This document shows, piece by piece, positions 25,732 to 34,506 of a DNA stretch of 64,000 bases; position 1 is the first letter of the stretch, and each line of letters begins with the position of its first letter. The translations under genes and the position numbers were made by a program. Location: positions 1 through 64,000 of the forward strand of contig DATMNB010000079.1 in NCBI GenBank assembly GCA_035569435.1. Direction: 5' to 3'. Below the pieces are notes generated by a model that saw only the letters and a list, made by a program, of their open reading frames with translations, had not been told where the DNA came from and did no database searches. The stretch comes from DASRDS01 sp035569435. GTDB lineage: Bacteria; Gemmatimonadota; Gemmatimonadetes; Gemmatimonadales; Gemmatimonadaceae.

Positions 25732-27548
25732 TCGATCCCGAGCTCAAGGAGCGGGTCCGCGAGTCCGCCGACATTGTCGAGATCATCGGCGAGCACGTCA
25801 AGTTGAAACGCGTCGGCACGAGTTACCGCGGTCCCTGTCCGTTTCATCAAGGCAAAGACCCCAACTTCTCGGTCTCACCGACCCACCACACGTACCATTG
25901 CTTTGTCTGCCACGAGAGCGGCGACGTCTTCAGCTTCCTGCAGAAGCATTTGGGGCTCGACTTCCCGGCCGCGCTGCGCGCCGTTGCCCGGCGCTCGGGG
26001 ATCGACATCCCCGACCAGCAGGACACGCGTCGTGCGGGCCCGGACCCGCGCGAGCCGATCTGGGAAGTGCTTGGCGCCGCCGTGGAGCTCTTCCGCACGA
26101 CCCTTTGGGACGACCCCGCCGGTCAGCCGGCGCGCGATTATCTGGCGCGTCGCAGCGTGGATCGCGCCACCGCCGATCAGTTCAGCCTGGGGTATGCGAC
26201 TGGCGATGCCGCGGCGATCCGGGCGCGGTTCGAGGCGTTGGGCTATACGGACGCGCGGCTCAACGAGGCTGGGCTCCTGTTGGTGCCCGAGGACGGCGGC
26301 GAACCGCGGCTGCGGTTTCGGCGGCGGCTCATGTTCCCCATCTTTGATGCGTCGTCCCGCCCGGTGGGGTTTGGCGGCCGTCTCCTCGGTCCCGGCGAGC
26401 CCAAGTATCTCAATTCTTCAGAGTCACCGGTTTTTGCCAAGCGCGCGCTGCTCTATGGCTACAACTGGGCGAAGCTGGCCATTCGCCGCGAGGGCCACGT
26501 CCTCCTCGTCGAAGGCTACTTCGATTTGCTGCGACTCGTGGCCGCGGGCATCGATGCCGTGGTCGCGCCGTTGGGCACGGCGCTCACCAGCGACCAGGCG
26601 ACGCTGTTGGCGCGGTACACGAAACAGGTCTTTCTCGTGTACGACAGCGACTCCGCCGGACTCAAGGCGACCTTTCGCGCCGGCGATGAGCTCCTCCGCC
26701 ACGGCTTGCGTGTCCGCGTCGTGACGCTGCCCGATGGTGATGACCCCGACAGCTTTGTCGCCGCCCACGGGCGGGCGGCGATGGACGCGGAGCTGGAGCG
26801 CGCCCTCGACGTGTTCGATCGCAAGGTGCAGGTCCTCGAGCGGGCCGGCTGGTTCGGGGATCTCGACCGCAAACGCACGGCGATCGACAAGACGTTGCCG
26901 ACGATCCGGGCCACCACGGACCCGATCACGCGGTCGCTGTACGTGACGCGATTGAGCGAGGCCTCAGGCGTGCCCGAGGCGACGTTATGGCGCGAGGTGG
27001 CGGGCGATACACCAACACCTGTGGCCGCTCCGTCTCCCGTTGCTGGTGAGGCCCCCTCCACCCGGTCCGCGGTCCGTCCCCGCGCCACGTCACACCTTGG
27101 CGCCAGCGCTGAACGGGCGCTCGTGCGGACGGTCGTCGTCGCCCGGTCACTGTTCGATCGGGTGGCCGAGCGGATCGACCCGTCGATGCTGCGCGACCCG
27201 GACTGTCGCGCGATCTTCGACGCATTGCTGCGGATCGGTCCCGACGCGACCGTGGACGAGCTGGCCGCGGACCTCACGCCCGAGACGGTGGCGGTGTTGC
27301 AGACAATGCTGGCTGACGGCACGATGGGTGGTGAGCCCGCGCGCGTGATCGACGATAGTATCGCGCACCTGCGCGTCCGGGCGCTCCAGGAACGGCTCCG
27401 AGACATCGAGCGGCTGATGAAGCTCGCGAGCGACAGCGAGAAGAACGGGCTGCTGACAGAGCAAGCGCGCATCATGACCGAAGTACGGGCGCTGGGCGGC
27501 CGCGGGTTCCCGACGTACGGGAAGTCCCGGCGCAGGGTAGACCATTGA
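25728..27548 (+). CDS. dnaG: DNA primase DnaG
   Basis: The 606-residue primase has a CHC2 zinc ribbon (Cys37, His40, Cys58, Cys61), the catalytic core HVLLVEGYFDLL with the Toprim Glu, YDSDSAGLKA with the DxD metal ligands, and a C-terminal helicase-binding helical region (~440-606). It makes RNA primers for replication. ATG overlaps the mutS2 stop. No rpoD follows; a zinc-ribbon coiled-coil gene and recJ do. Confidence 0.95.
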   Translation: MIDPELKERVRESADIVEIIGEHVKLKRVGTSYRGPCPFHQGKDPNFSVSPTHHTYHCFVCHESGDVFSFLQKHLGLDFPAALRAVARRSGIDIPDQQDTRRAGPDPREPIWEVLGAAVELFRTTLWDDPAGQPARDYLARRSVDRATADQFSLGYATGDAAAIRARFEALGYTDARLNEAGLLLVPEDGGEPRLRFRRRLMFPIFDASSRPVGFGGRLLGPGEPKYLNSSESPVFAKRALLYGYNWAKLAIRREGHVLLVEGYFDLLRLVAAGIDAVVAPLGTALTSDQATLLARYTKQVFLVYDSDSAGLKATFRAGDELLRHGLRVRVVTLPDGDDPDSFVAAHGRAAMDAELERALDVFDRKVQVLERAGWFGDLDRKRTAIDKTLPTIRATTDPITRSLYVTRLSEASGVPEATLWREVAGDTPTPVAAPSPVAGEAPSTRSAVRPRATSHLGASAERALVRTVVVARSLFDRVAERIDPSMLRDPDCRAIFDALLRIGPDATVDELAADLTPETVAVLQTMLADGTMGGEPARVIDDSIAHLRVRALQERLRDIERLMKLASDSEKNGLLTEQARIMTEVRALGGRGFPTYGKSRRRVDH

Positions 27549-27563
27549 TCGGGAGGAGGCGAG

Positions 27564-28304
27564 GTGCATCCTGACGTAGAAGCGCTACTGGCGTTGCAGG
27601 CCGACGACCAGGCCATACGACGATTGGAAGAGCGTCACACCGCGCTGGCGCCACGCGAGCGCGCGCTCGATGCGGCGCGGCGCGCGGCGGACGAGGCGCT
27701 CGAGCGGGCGCGGGCGGCCGTCGAGGACGAGGAACGCCGGAAGCGCGAGTTGCAGGGGCGCATCGCGCAACACAAGAAGCTCCAGGAACACAACGTCGCC
27801 CAACTCGACGCGGTGAAGCGGCTCAAAGAGGCGACGGCGGCGATGTCGCAGATCGAGCAGGCGCGCCGCATTCTCGCCGACGAGGAGAGCGAGCTCGCCG
27901 TGGTCACGCGTCGGATCGGTGAGTTGCGCACGGTCGCCGAGGCGCAGGAGGCCGCGGTGCGGGAGATCGACGCCCGTCATGCCGATGAGCGTGGGGCCAT
28001 TGCCGCCGCGCGCGCGGAGATCGATGCGGAGCTCGCCGTGGCCCGTGAGGCGCGGACGGCCAAAGCGGCGCGGGTCGAGCGGCCGCTCCTCATGAAGTAC
28101 GACCGGATTCGCGGCGCGCGAAAGGATGGGGCGATCTATGCGCTGCGCGGGCCGTCGTGCAGCAACTGCGATACGAGCGTGCCGATGCAACGGCGGAACC
28201 TCATGATGGCGCGTGGCAACATCGAGGTCTGCGAGGTGTGCGGCGTGCTGCTCTATGCCATTCCTCCCGCCCCGCCGTCCACGGAGGCGACCGCACCGGC
28301 ATGA
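27564..28304 (+). CDS. Coiled-coil protein with C4-type zinc ribbon
   Basis: The 246-residue protein is mostly a charged coiled-coil hairpin (residues ~10-175, Ala/Arg/Glu-rich) followed by a zinc ribbon with two CxxC knuckles (CSNCD and CEVCG). This matches the family annotated only as C4-type zinc ribbon (DUF164-like), widespread and of unknown function; nucleic-acid binding is suggested by the fold. The start is GTG 27564 behind GGGAGGAGG. It lies between dnaG and recJ, so it may belong to DNA metabolism. Confidence 0.85.
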   Translation: MHPDVEALLALQADDQAIRRLEERHTALAPRERALDAARRAADEALERARAAVEDEERRKRELQGRIAQHKKLQEHNVAQLDAVKRLKEATAAMSQIEQARRILADEESELAVVTRRIGELRTVAEAQEAAVREIDARHADERGAIAAARAEIDAELAVAREARTAKAARVERPLLMKYDRIRGARKDGAIYALRGPSCSNCDTSVPMQRRNLMMARGNIEVCEVCGVLLYAIPPAPPSTEATAPA

Positions 28305-28340
28305 AGAGCAGCACCCACCGCAATTCCCGCCCTGGTCCGC

Positions 28341-30095
28341 ATGTGGGAATACGACTACGTTGACCGCGTGACGGCGTCCGCGCTGCGAGGCCCGAGCCGG
28401 TGGGTACTCCCGGGCGCGTTGGACGAGACGGCGGCGCGGGCCCTGGCCGCCGAGTTGCACCTCCCCCTGGCGGTGTGCCAGCTGCTCTGCGCGCGCGGCT
28501 TCGGGGAGACCACCGCCGCGAAGCGGTTCCTCCGGCCCCGCTTCGATCAGCTCCATGATCCCCTGACCATGCTGGGGCTCGACGATGCCGTCGAGCGGGT
28601 GGCGACGGCCATTGCCCGCGCCGAGACGATCCTCATTCATGGGGACTACGACGTCGATGGCATGGCGTCCACGGCGCTGCTCATGCGGGCGCTCCGCGCA
28701 TTTGGCGCGCGGGTCGTGCCGTTTGTGCCGCGGCGCATCGAGGATGGCTATGATCTGTCGGCCGCCGGCGTGGCCGCGGCGCGCGCCGCCGGGGCGGGGC
28801 TCGTCATCACGGCCGATTGTGGCACCAACGCGGTCGCCGCGGTCGACGACCTGACGGCGGCCGGCATCGATGTGATCATCACCGATCACCACTTGCCGGG
28901 CCCGCACACGACGCTTCCGCGGTGCGTCGCGGTGCTCAACCCGCGACGGCCGGGATGCGGGTATCCGGACAAGGATCTGGCCGCGGCCGGCGTGGCGTTC
29001 AAGTTGGCGCTCGCCCTGGCGCGCCGGTTGGGTGCCTCCGAGGGGCCGGTGTTCGCGCTCCTCGACCTGGTCGCGCTGGCCACCATCGCCGACGTCGCGC
29101 CGCTCCGCGGCGAGAACCGCGTGTTCGTGCGCTACGGGCTCCGACTCATGGCCGAGAGCCCCAACGTCGGCATCCGGGCCCTGATCCGCGCGTCGGGGCT
29201 CGAGGGCAAGGCCCTCACGGCCGGCCGCGTGGGGTTCATTCTGGCCCCTCGGCTCAATGCCGTCGGCCGCATCGCCCGCGGCCTGCGCGGTGTCGAGCTG
29301 CTGACGACCGAGAACGAGGCCGATGCGCTCCGGATCGCCCGCGAGATGGAAGAATGCAACCGCCGCCGCCAGGAGCTCGACCGCGCGACACTCGATCAGG
29401 CCCGGACGATGGTCGACGGGCTCGATCTCGATGCGACGTACGGGTTGGTGCTGGCTGACGAGGGATGGCACCCGGGCGTCATTGGGATCGTCGCCTCGCG
29501 CCTCGTCGAGGAGACGGGACGCCCGACGGTGCTGGTCGCCCTCGACGGCGACGGTGGCCGGGGATCGGGCCGCTCCATCCCGGCGTTCGACCTCCATGCG
29601 GCGCTGGCCGAGTGCGCGCCGGTGCTGGAGCGATTCGGTGGACACCGCGCCGCCGCGGGCGTGACGGTCACCCGTGCCAATGTGCCGGCGTTCGCCGAGC
29701 GATTCAACGCCGTGGCCCGCGCGCGGCTCGCGCCGGAGGACCTGGTGGCCGAGGTGCGCGTGGACCTCGAGCTCAAGATCGACGAGATCACCGGCGACCT
29801 CGAGGCGATGCTGCGCCATTTCGAGCCGTTTGGCGTCGGCAACCCCGCGCCCGCGCTCCTGGTCCGCGGCGTGCGGCTGGCCGGGCCGCCGCGGGCGCTC
29901 GCCGAGCATGGGCTCAAGCTGCGGTTGGCGACGGCGACGGGGGAGTTGGACGCTGTCGCGTGGGGCGCGGCACACCGAGTTGCCGAGGTGGAAGCGGTGG
30001 GCGGGGGGGGCCTCGATCTCGTGTTCCGTGTCGAGCGCGACGACTGGCAGGGCGTGTCGCGGTTGCAGGCGAAAGTCACCGACTTTCGCGTGTGA
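28341..30095 (+). CDS. recJ: Single-stranded-DNA-specific exonuclease RecJ
   Basis: The 584-residue DHH-superfamily nuclease has GDYDVDGMAST, TADCGTNA, ITDHH (DHH motif), a DHHA1 domain with GGHRAAAGV and a C-terminal OB-like domain. RecJ degrades 5'-ended single strands in recombination and mismatch repair. The ATG is 36 nt after the zinc-ribbon gene. A 7-bp ATCCGTC/ATCCGTG doublet separates its stop from the rsmD start. Confidence 0.94.
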   Translation: MWEYDYVDRVTASALRGPSRWVLPGALDETAARALAAELHLPLAVCQLLCARGFGETTAAKRFLRPRFDQLHDPLTMLGLDDAVERVATAIARAETILIHGDYDVDGMASTALLMRALRAFGARVVPFVPRRIEDGYDLSAAGVAAARAAGAGLVITADCGTNAVAAVDDLTAAGIDVIITDHHLPGPHTTLPRCVAVLNPRRPGCGYPDKDLAAAGVAFKLALALARRLGASEGPVFALLDLVALATIADVAPLRGENRVFVRYGLRLMAESPNVGIRALIRASGLEGKALTAGRVGFILAPRLNAVGRIARGLRGVELLTTENEADALRIAREMEECNRRRQELDRATLDQARTMVDGLDLDATYGLVLADEGWHPGVIGIVASRLVEETGRPTVLVALDGDGGRGSGRSIPAFDLHAALAECAPVLERFGGHRAAAGVTVTRANVPAFAERFNAVARARLAPEDLVAEVRVDLELKIDEITGDLEAMLRHFEPFGVGNPAPALLVRGVRLAGPPRALAEHGLKLRLATATGELDAVAWGAAHRVAEVEAVGGGGLDLVFRVERDDWQGVSRLQAKVTDFRV

Positions 30096-30105
30096 TCCGT
30101 CATCC

Positions 30106-30633
30106 GTGCGGATTGTCGCGGGTGAGTGGCGGGGGCGCGTGATCGCGGCGCCCAGCGGACGCGCGGTGCGGCCGACCACCGATCGCGTCCGGGAGGCGTG
30201 GATGAGCATCGTGCAGGGGGATCTGCCGGGAGCGCGCGTCGTCGATCTGTGCGCGGGGTCGGGCGCGCTCGGCCTCGAAGCGCTCTCACGGGGTGCGGTG
30301 CAGGCGACGTTTGTGGACGATGGGCCGCGCGCCCTGCGCGTGCTGCAGCAGAACATCGACGCTCTCGGCGCCGCCGATCGCGCCCGCGTCGTGCGCGGCG
30401 ACGCCGCGCGGTTTGCCGCCGGATTGCCGGCCCTGGCGTTCGACGTGGCCTTCGCTGATCCTCCCTACGCTACCAGCCTGGCTCGAGACATTGTCCAGCA
30501 GTGGTTGGACACGCCGTTCGCCCGCGTGCTGAGCGTCGAACACGCCTCGCGCGACGTGCTGCCCACCGGTGACGGCCGCCAGGGCGACACTCGGCGCTAC
30601 GGCGACTCCTCCATCACTTTCTTCCGCTTATGA
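30106..30633 (+). CDS. rsmD: 16S rRNA (guanine966-N2)-methyltransferase RsmD
   Basis: The 175-residue enzyme begins VRIVAGEWRGR, has the SAM motif VVDLCAGSGALGLEALSRGA and the catalytic DPPY (FADPPYA). It methylates G966 on assembled 30S. The frame is open far upstream inside recJ, but GTG 30106 starts at the conserved RIVAG block. The stop overlaps coaD (ATGA), the usual rsmD-coaD pair. Confidence 0.93.
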   Translation: MRIVAGEWRGRVIAAPSGRAVRPTTDRVREAWMSIVQGDLPGARVVDLCAGSGALGLEALSRGAVQATFVDDGPRALRVLQQNIDALGAADRARVVRGDAARFAAGLPALAFDVAFADPPYATSLARDIVQQWLDTPFARVLSVEHASRDVLPTGDGRQGDTRRYGDSSITFFRL

Positions 30634-31118
30634 CCTGTACCGCGGTCTACGCCGGCAGCTTCGACCCGATCACGCGCGGACACGAGGATCTCATGCGGCG
30701 GAGCCTCGGCTTCGTCGACCGCCTGGTCGTCGCCGTCGTCGCCAGCAACTCCTCCAAGCTGCCATTGTTCACCCTCGAGGAACGCATCGCGTTGGTCCGC
30801 GCCTCCGTCGCCGACGAGCCGCGGATCGATGTCCACGCGTTCACCGGTCTCCTCGTCGATTTTGCCGCCGCGCGCGGCGCCGGCATGCTCATTCGCGGAC
30901 TGCGTGCCGTCAGCGACTTCGAGTACGAGTTCCAGATGGCCCTCATGAACCGCCATCTATCGGGTCGGCTCGAAACGGTGTTCATGGTCCCGTCGCTCGA
31001 CATGACGTACATCAGTTCGAGCATCGTGCGTGAGGTCGCGCGCTACCACGGCAACGTCGACGGGCTCGTGAGCCCGGCGGTGGCCGTGGCGCTCAGACAG
31101 AAGTATCCCAGCGCGTGA
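30630..31118 (+). CDS. coaD: Phosphopantetheine adenylyltransferase CoaD
   Basis: The 162-residue nucleotidyltransferase has YAGSFDPITRGHEDL (the T/HxGH motif), the substrate-binding RGLRAVSDFEYEFQMALMN and the C-terminal YISSSIVREVA, all matching CoaD. It transfers AMP to 4'-phosphopantetheine in coenzyme A synthesis. It is coupled with rsmD upstream and followed after 7 nt by a phosphate acetyltransferase, linking CoA supply and acetyl-CoA use in one operon. Confidence 0.95.
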   Translation: MTCTAVYAGSFDPITRGHEDLMRRSLGFVDRLVVAVVASNSSKLPLFTLEERIALVRASVADEPRIDVHAFTGLLVDFAAARGAGMLIRGLRAVSDFEYEFQMALMNRHLSGRLETVFMVPSLDMTYISSSIVREVARYHGNVDGLVSPAVAVALRQKYPSA

Positions 31119-31125
31119 CGGTTGT

Positions 31126-32112
31126 TTGAGTTTTCTCGAGTCTGCCCGACTCCGGGCGGCGGCACAGCCACGGCGCATCGCATTCCCCGAGACGGGTGAT
31201 CCGCGGACCCAGGCGGCCGTGACGGCCCTGGCGGGTGCGGGCACGGTGGTCCCCGTACTCCTGCGGGATCCGGATGGGGACTGGGCGCATCGTACCGGTC
31301 TCGAAACGATCGATCCACGCGAGCCTGAGCGTGCCGAGCGGACGATGGCGCTGCTGGCCGCCTCATCCCGCGCCCGGCGGGCGACGGCGGCGCAGCTGCG
31401 CGCGTTGGCCGAGACCCCGCTCTACTGTGCGGCGGCGATGCTGCGCGCGGGCGAGGTCGATGGGTCCGTGGCCGGCGCCGTGCACACTACGGCCGACGTC
31501 GTCCGGGCCGCGCTCACGCTGGTCGGGCTGGCGCCGGGGGTGGACACCGTGTCCAGCGCCTTTTACATGGTGTTTCCCGGACCACCAGAGTTCGTGCTGA
31601 CCTTTGCGGACTGCGCGGTGGTCCCGCTGCCCAGCGTCGCGCAACTCGCCGACATCGGTGAATGGGCAGCCGACGATCGCGCGCGCATCGTCGGCGACAC
31701 GCCCCGCGTGGCGTTCCTGTCCTTCTCGACCCACGGGAGCGCCGGTGGCGTGTCGGTCGAACGCGTCCGCCAGGCCGCGGAGCGCCTGGCCGAGCGCCGG
31801 CCCGACCTCGTGGTCGACGGGGAGCTCCAGGTCGATGCGGCGCTCGTGCCGCTGGTCGCGGCCCGAAAGGCGCACGGCAGTCCGGTGGCGGGTCAGGCCA
31901 ACGTCTTGGTGTTCCCGTCGCTCGATGCCGGCAACATCGGGTACAAGCTCGTGCAGCGGCTGGCTGGCGCCGCGGCGATCGGGCCGATTCTGCAAGGACT
32001 GGCGCGGCCGTCGGCCGATCTCTCGCGCGGCGCCGCTCCCGATGACATTATCCATGTGGCCGCAATCACGGCGTTGCAGGCCCGAGTCGAACCGCTGGGA
32101 GAGCATACATGA
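31126..32112 (+). CDS. pta: Phosphate acetyltransferase (short, single-domain)
   Basis: The 328-residue PTA_PTB-fold enzyme (RIAFPETGDPRTQAAV, AGAVHTTADVVRAAL, VFPSLDAGNIGYKL) interconverts acetyl-CoA and acetyl phosphate. It is the short form without the regulatory DRTGG/P-loop N-terminal half. A phosphate butyryltransferase role cannot be fully excluded, but DAGNIGYK favours Pta. The start is TTG 31126. No acetate kinase gene is adjacent. Its stop overlaps the STAS gene start by ATGA, tying it to a partner-switching module. Confidence 0.85.
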   Translation: MSFLESARLRAAAQPRRIAFPETGDPRTQAAVTALAGAGTVVPVLLRDPDGDWAHRTGLETIDPREPERAERTMALLAASSRARRATAAQLRALAETPLYCAAAMLRAGEVDGSVAGAVHTTADVVRAALTLVGLAPGVDTVSSAFYMVFPGPPEFVLTFADCAVVPLPSVAQLADIGEWAADDRARIVGDTPRVAFLSFSTHGSAGGVSVERVRQAAERLAERRPDLVVDGELQVDAALVPLVAARKAHGSPVAGQANVLVFPSLDAGNIGYKLVQRLAGAAAIGPILQGLARPSADLSRGAAPDDIIHVAAITALQARVEPLGEHT

Positions 32113-32441
32113 GCTTCACGATCACGAAGCAGGGAGAGGTCGTAGTGGTCGATGTCGAGGGGCAACTCATCGTCGGGAACCGCCAGGAACTGAAGCAGAA
32201 AGTCCTGGACGAGCTGGAAAAGGGCGAGCGCAAGTTCCTGATCGATTTCAGCCGGACCGGCTACATCGACAGCTCGGGCCTGGGCGTGCTCGTGTCGCTG
32301 TCCAAGAAAATCCGTGAGCAGGGTGGGGAGCTCAGGCTCGCCAATCTGAACGACGATCTCAAGACGCTGTTCGAGTTGACCAAACTCGACACGCTCTTCC
32401 AGATCGCTGATACGCGCGAGCGCGGCCTACAGAGTTTGTGA
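32109..32441 (+). CDS. STAS-domain anti-sigma factor antagonist (RsbV/SpoIIAA-like)
   Basis: The 110-residue single STAS domain carries the phosphorylatable serine loop YIDSSGLGVLVS. In the SpoIIAA/RsbV scheme the unphosphorylated form binds the HATPase partner and releases its target. Start ATG 32109 overlaps pta. The HATPase kinase and the SpoIIE-type phosphatase follow directly, making a complete phospho-switch; no sigma factor is encoded alongside. Confidence 0.92.
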   Translation: MSFTITKQGEVVVVDVEGQLIVGNRQELKQKVLDELEKGERKFLIDFSRTGYIDSSGLGVLVSLSKKIREQGGELRLANLNDDLKTLFELTKLDTLFQIADTRERGLQSL

Positions 32442-32445
32442 TGCC

Positions 32446-32886
32446 ATGAGGGGCCAGGCCCCGCTGGACTTCGTGCGCGTGGTGATCGAGCTCGAGGTCG
32501 CGAGCGATGTCCGGCACATCGAGCGGATCGTGGCGATGATCAGTCGCCAGGTCGCCGACCTGAATTTCCCCGCGCACGTCTGCTCGTTCAACGTGCCGGT
32601 CGCGTTGAGCGAGGCGCTGTCCAACGCCATGCTGCGGGGCAATGGCGACGACCACGCGAAACGCGTGCGCGTGCGCGCGGCCATCGATGCGGTCCAACTG
32701 GTCCTCGAGGTGTCCGACGAGGGGGGTGGGTTCGATCTGGAGGGCTATACCAGCGACCCGACCACGCCGGAGAACATCCACCGCGAGGACGGCCGCGGGC
32801 TGTATCTCATGCGGCGACTCATGGACCGGGTGGAACGGTTCACCGACGGCGGCAACGTCGTCCGTCTCACGCTCCGCCGGCCGTGA
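32446..32886 (+). CDS. RsbW/SpoIIAB-like serine kinase / anti-sigma factor
   Basis: The 146-residue HATPase_c_2 protein has the N-box ALSEALSNAMLRGN, G1 VSDEGGGFD and G2 DGRGLYLMRRLMD. It should phosphorylate the preceding STAS protein and hold a target, usually a sigma factor, in an inactive complex. ATG 32446 follows the STAS stop by 4 nt. The stop lies in the first copy of an 11-bp tandem repeat whose last copy provides the next start. Confidence 0.92.
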   Translation: MRGQAPLDFVRVVIELEVASDVRHIERIVAMISRQVADLNFPAHVCSFNVPVALSEALSNAMLRGNGDDHAKRVRVRAAIDAVQLVLEVSDEGGGFDLEGYTSDPTTPENIHREDGRGLYLMRRLMDRVERFTDGGNVVRLTLRRP

Positions 32887-32911
32887 GAGCGCTGTGAGCG
32901 CGCTGTGAGAG
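32883..32911. repeat. 11-bp tandem repeat at the kinase/phosphatase junction
   Basis: GTGAGAGCGCT, GTGAGCGCGCT and GTGAGAG are 2.6 tandem copies. The first contains the TGA stop of the kinase gene; the third contains the GTG start of the phosphatase gene, as if a GTGA stop/start overlap had been stretched by slippage. Confidence 0.85.
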
Positions 32912-34506
32912 AACAGGACCTGGGTGTGGTCCTGGCGGCGTTCCAGGATGCGACAGGCTGCGCCGCGGCGGTGTGGATTCAGTCCGACCCATCGCGGTCG
33001 CTCATCCGCGTGGCGTCAGCGCCGCTCGACAGCGCGCCGCCCGCGCCCGGCGAGCTGCCCCTCGGTCCCGATCCGGCGCGCATCGACACCGCCGCCGGTC
33101 CCTGCCTGGCCGTCCGCGTCCATACCGTGAAGCGGGCCTGGCTGGTCGTGGGGCCGTGTGGCGCGAGCGAGCTGCCGATCGACAAGCTGCTGCGTTTTCT
33201 CGTCCCGGTCGTGGGACAGTTCCTGCAGACGGGACTCGAGGTGGAACAGGCGGCCACTGAGCTTGCCGAGCGCTACGAAGAGATCAACCTGCTGTACACA
33301 ATCAGCGAGATCCTGGGCCGGACGGTGCGCCTCGAGGAGACGGCGAGCACGATTCTCACGGAGATCTCGGAAACGGTCGGCGCCCGCCGCGCCTCGATCC
33401 TGGTCCACGACCGCGTCACCGACACCCTCCAGGTCGTGGCGGCGCTCGGCGTCCGGCCGGAGGATGCGCCGCCGATCGCCGCCGATGACCCGTGCAGCGT
33501 CTCGGCGCGCGTGTTCCGCACGCGGCACCCGGCCATTGTCGATGGCGGTGACATGGCGTGCGATGCGGAAGTGCTGTATCGGCGTGGCGCCATGCTCTCT
33601 GTGCCGATCATGTGGACCGCGCCCGATGGCGGCCAGCCGCTGGGCGTCGTCAATCTGTCGGACCGGCGGTCCGGACAGCCGTTCAGCGCCGGCGACCAGA
33701 AGCTCGTTGCCGCCATCGCCACGCAGATCGGCACGGCGATCCAGAACGCGCGGCTTGTCCGCGCCTCGCTGGCCCAGCAACGGCTCGTGCAGGAGATGCA
33801 GTTGGCGCATGACTTGCAACTGCGCCTCCTGCCGCCCAGTGGCGTCGTGGCCCCGGACGCGGAGGTCGCGGCGCGCATCGCGCCGGCCGATAGCGTGGGT
33901 GGTGACTTCTACAATCTGTTCAAGCTCGGGACCTGTTGTACGGGAGCCATGATCGGCGATGTGTCGAGCCACGGCTACCGCGCCGCCCTCATCATGGCCC
34001 TCACCATGAGCGCGTCGGCGATCCACGCCCAGTCGACGACGGAGCCGAGCGAAGCACTCCACGCGTTGCTGCTGTCCCTCAAAGATGAGTTGACGAGCAC
34101 CGAGATGTTCATCACGGTGTTCTACGGGGTTGTCGATCGCACTCGGGGGGAGCTCCGCTACGCCAACACCGGGCACCCGCATGCGTTCGTGGTGCGGGCC
34201 GATGGGACGTCCGAGCGACTCGCGGCGTTGGACCCGCCGCTCGGGATGGTCGACGCCGCCCCGCATGCGGCGTCCACGCGGTGGGCGCGCGGGGACGATC
34301 TGCTGGTGCTCTTCACCGATGGGGTGAGCGATGCCCGCAATCGTGCCGATGTCCGGCTTGGCGAGGAGCCTGTCGTCGACACGGTGCGGCGATATCGGAC
34401 GCGTCCCACGGCGGAGATTATCGATCGGTTGTTCGAGACTGTTGCCGCCCACAGCGGCGATGTGCCGGCGCGCGACGATATGGCGCTGGTCGTCTTGCGG
34501 AGCTAG
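32905..34506 (+). CDS. GAF-domain SpoIIE/PP2C-type phosphatase (RsbU-like)
   Basis: The 533-residue protein has an N-terminal ~120 residues of unclear fold, a coiled linker (~112-135), a GAF sensor domain (~140-290) and a SpoIIE PP2C phosphatase domain (~310-533) with SVGGDFYNLF and GAMIGDVSSHG metal ligands. It should dephosphorylate the STAS antagonist on binding of a ligand to GAF and so switch the pathway on. The start is GTG 32905 inside the junction repeat. The stop abuts rsmA with no gap. Confidence 0.92.
   Translation: MREQDLGVVLAAFQDATGCAAAVWIQSDPSRSLIRVASAPLDSAPPAPGELPLGPDPARIDTAAGPCLAVRVHTVKRAWLVVGPCGASELPIDKLLRFLVPVVGQFLQTGLEVEQAATELAERYEEINLLYTISEILGRTVRLEETASTILTEISETVGARRASILVHDRVTDTLQVVAALGVRPEDAPPIAADDPCSVSARVFRTRHPAIVDGGDMACDAEVLYRRGAMLSVPIMWTAPDGGQPLGVVNLSDRRSGQPFSAGDQKLVAAIATQIGTAIQNARLVRASLAQQRLVQEMQLAHDLQLRLLPPSGVVAPDAEVAARIAPADSVGGDFYNLFKLGTCCTGAMIGDVSSHGYRAALIMALTMSASAIHAQSTTEPSEALHALLLSLKDELTSTEMFITVFYGVVDRTRGELRYANTGHPHAFVVRADGTSERLAALDPPLGMVDAAPHAASTRWARGDDLLVLFTDGVSDARNRADVRLGEEPVVDTVRRYRTRPTAEIIDRLFETVAAHSGDVPARDDMALVVLRS

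Noticed and set aside
27585..30356. Long open frame antisense to the zinc-ribbon protein and recJ
   Set aside because: It is a by-product of high third-position GC; composition is Arg/Gly/His-rich with no recognisable domain, and the sense genes are conserved families.
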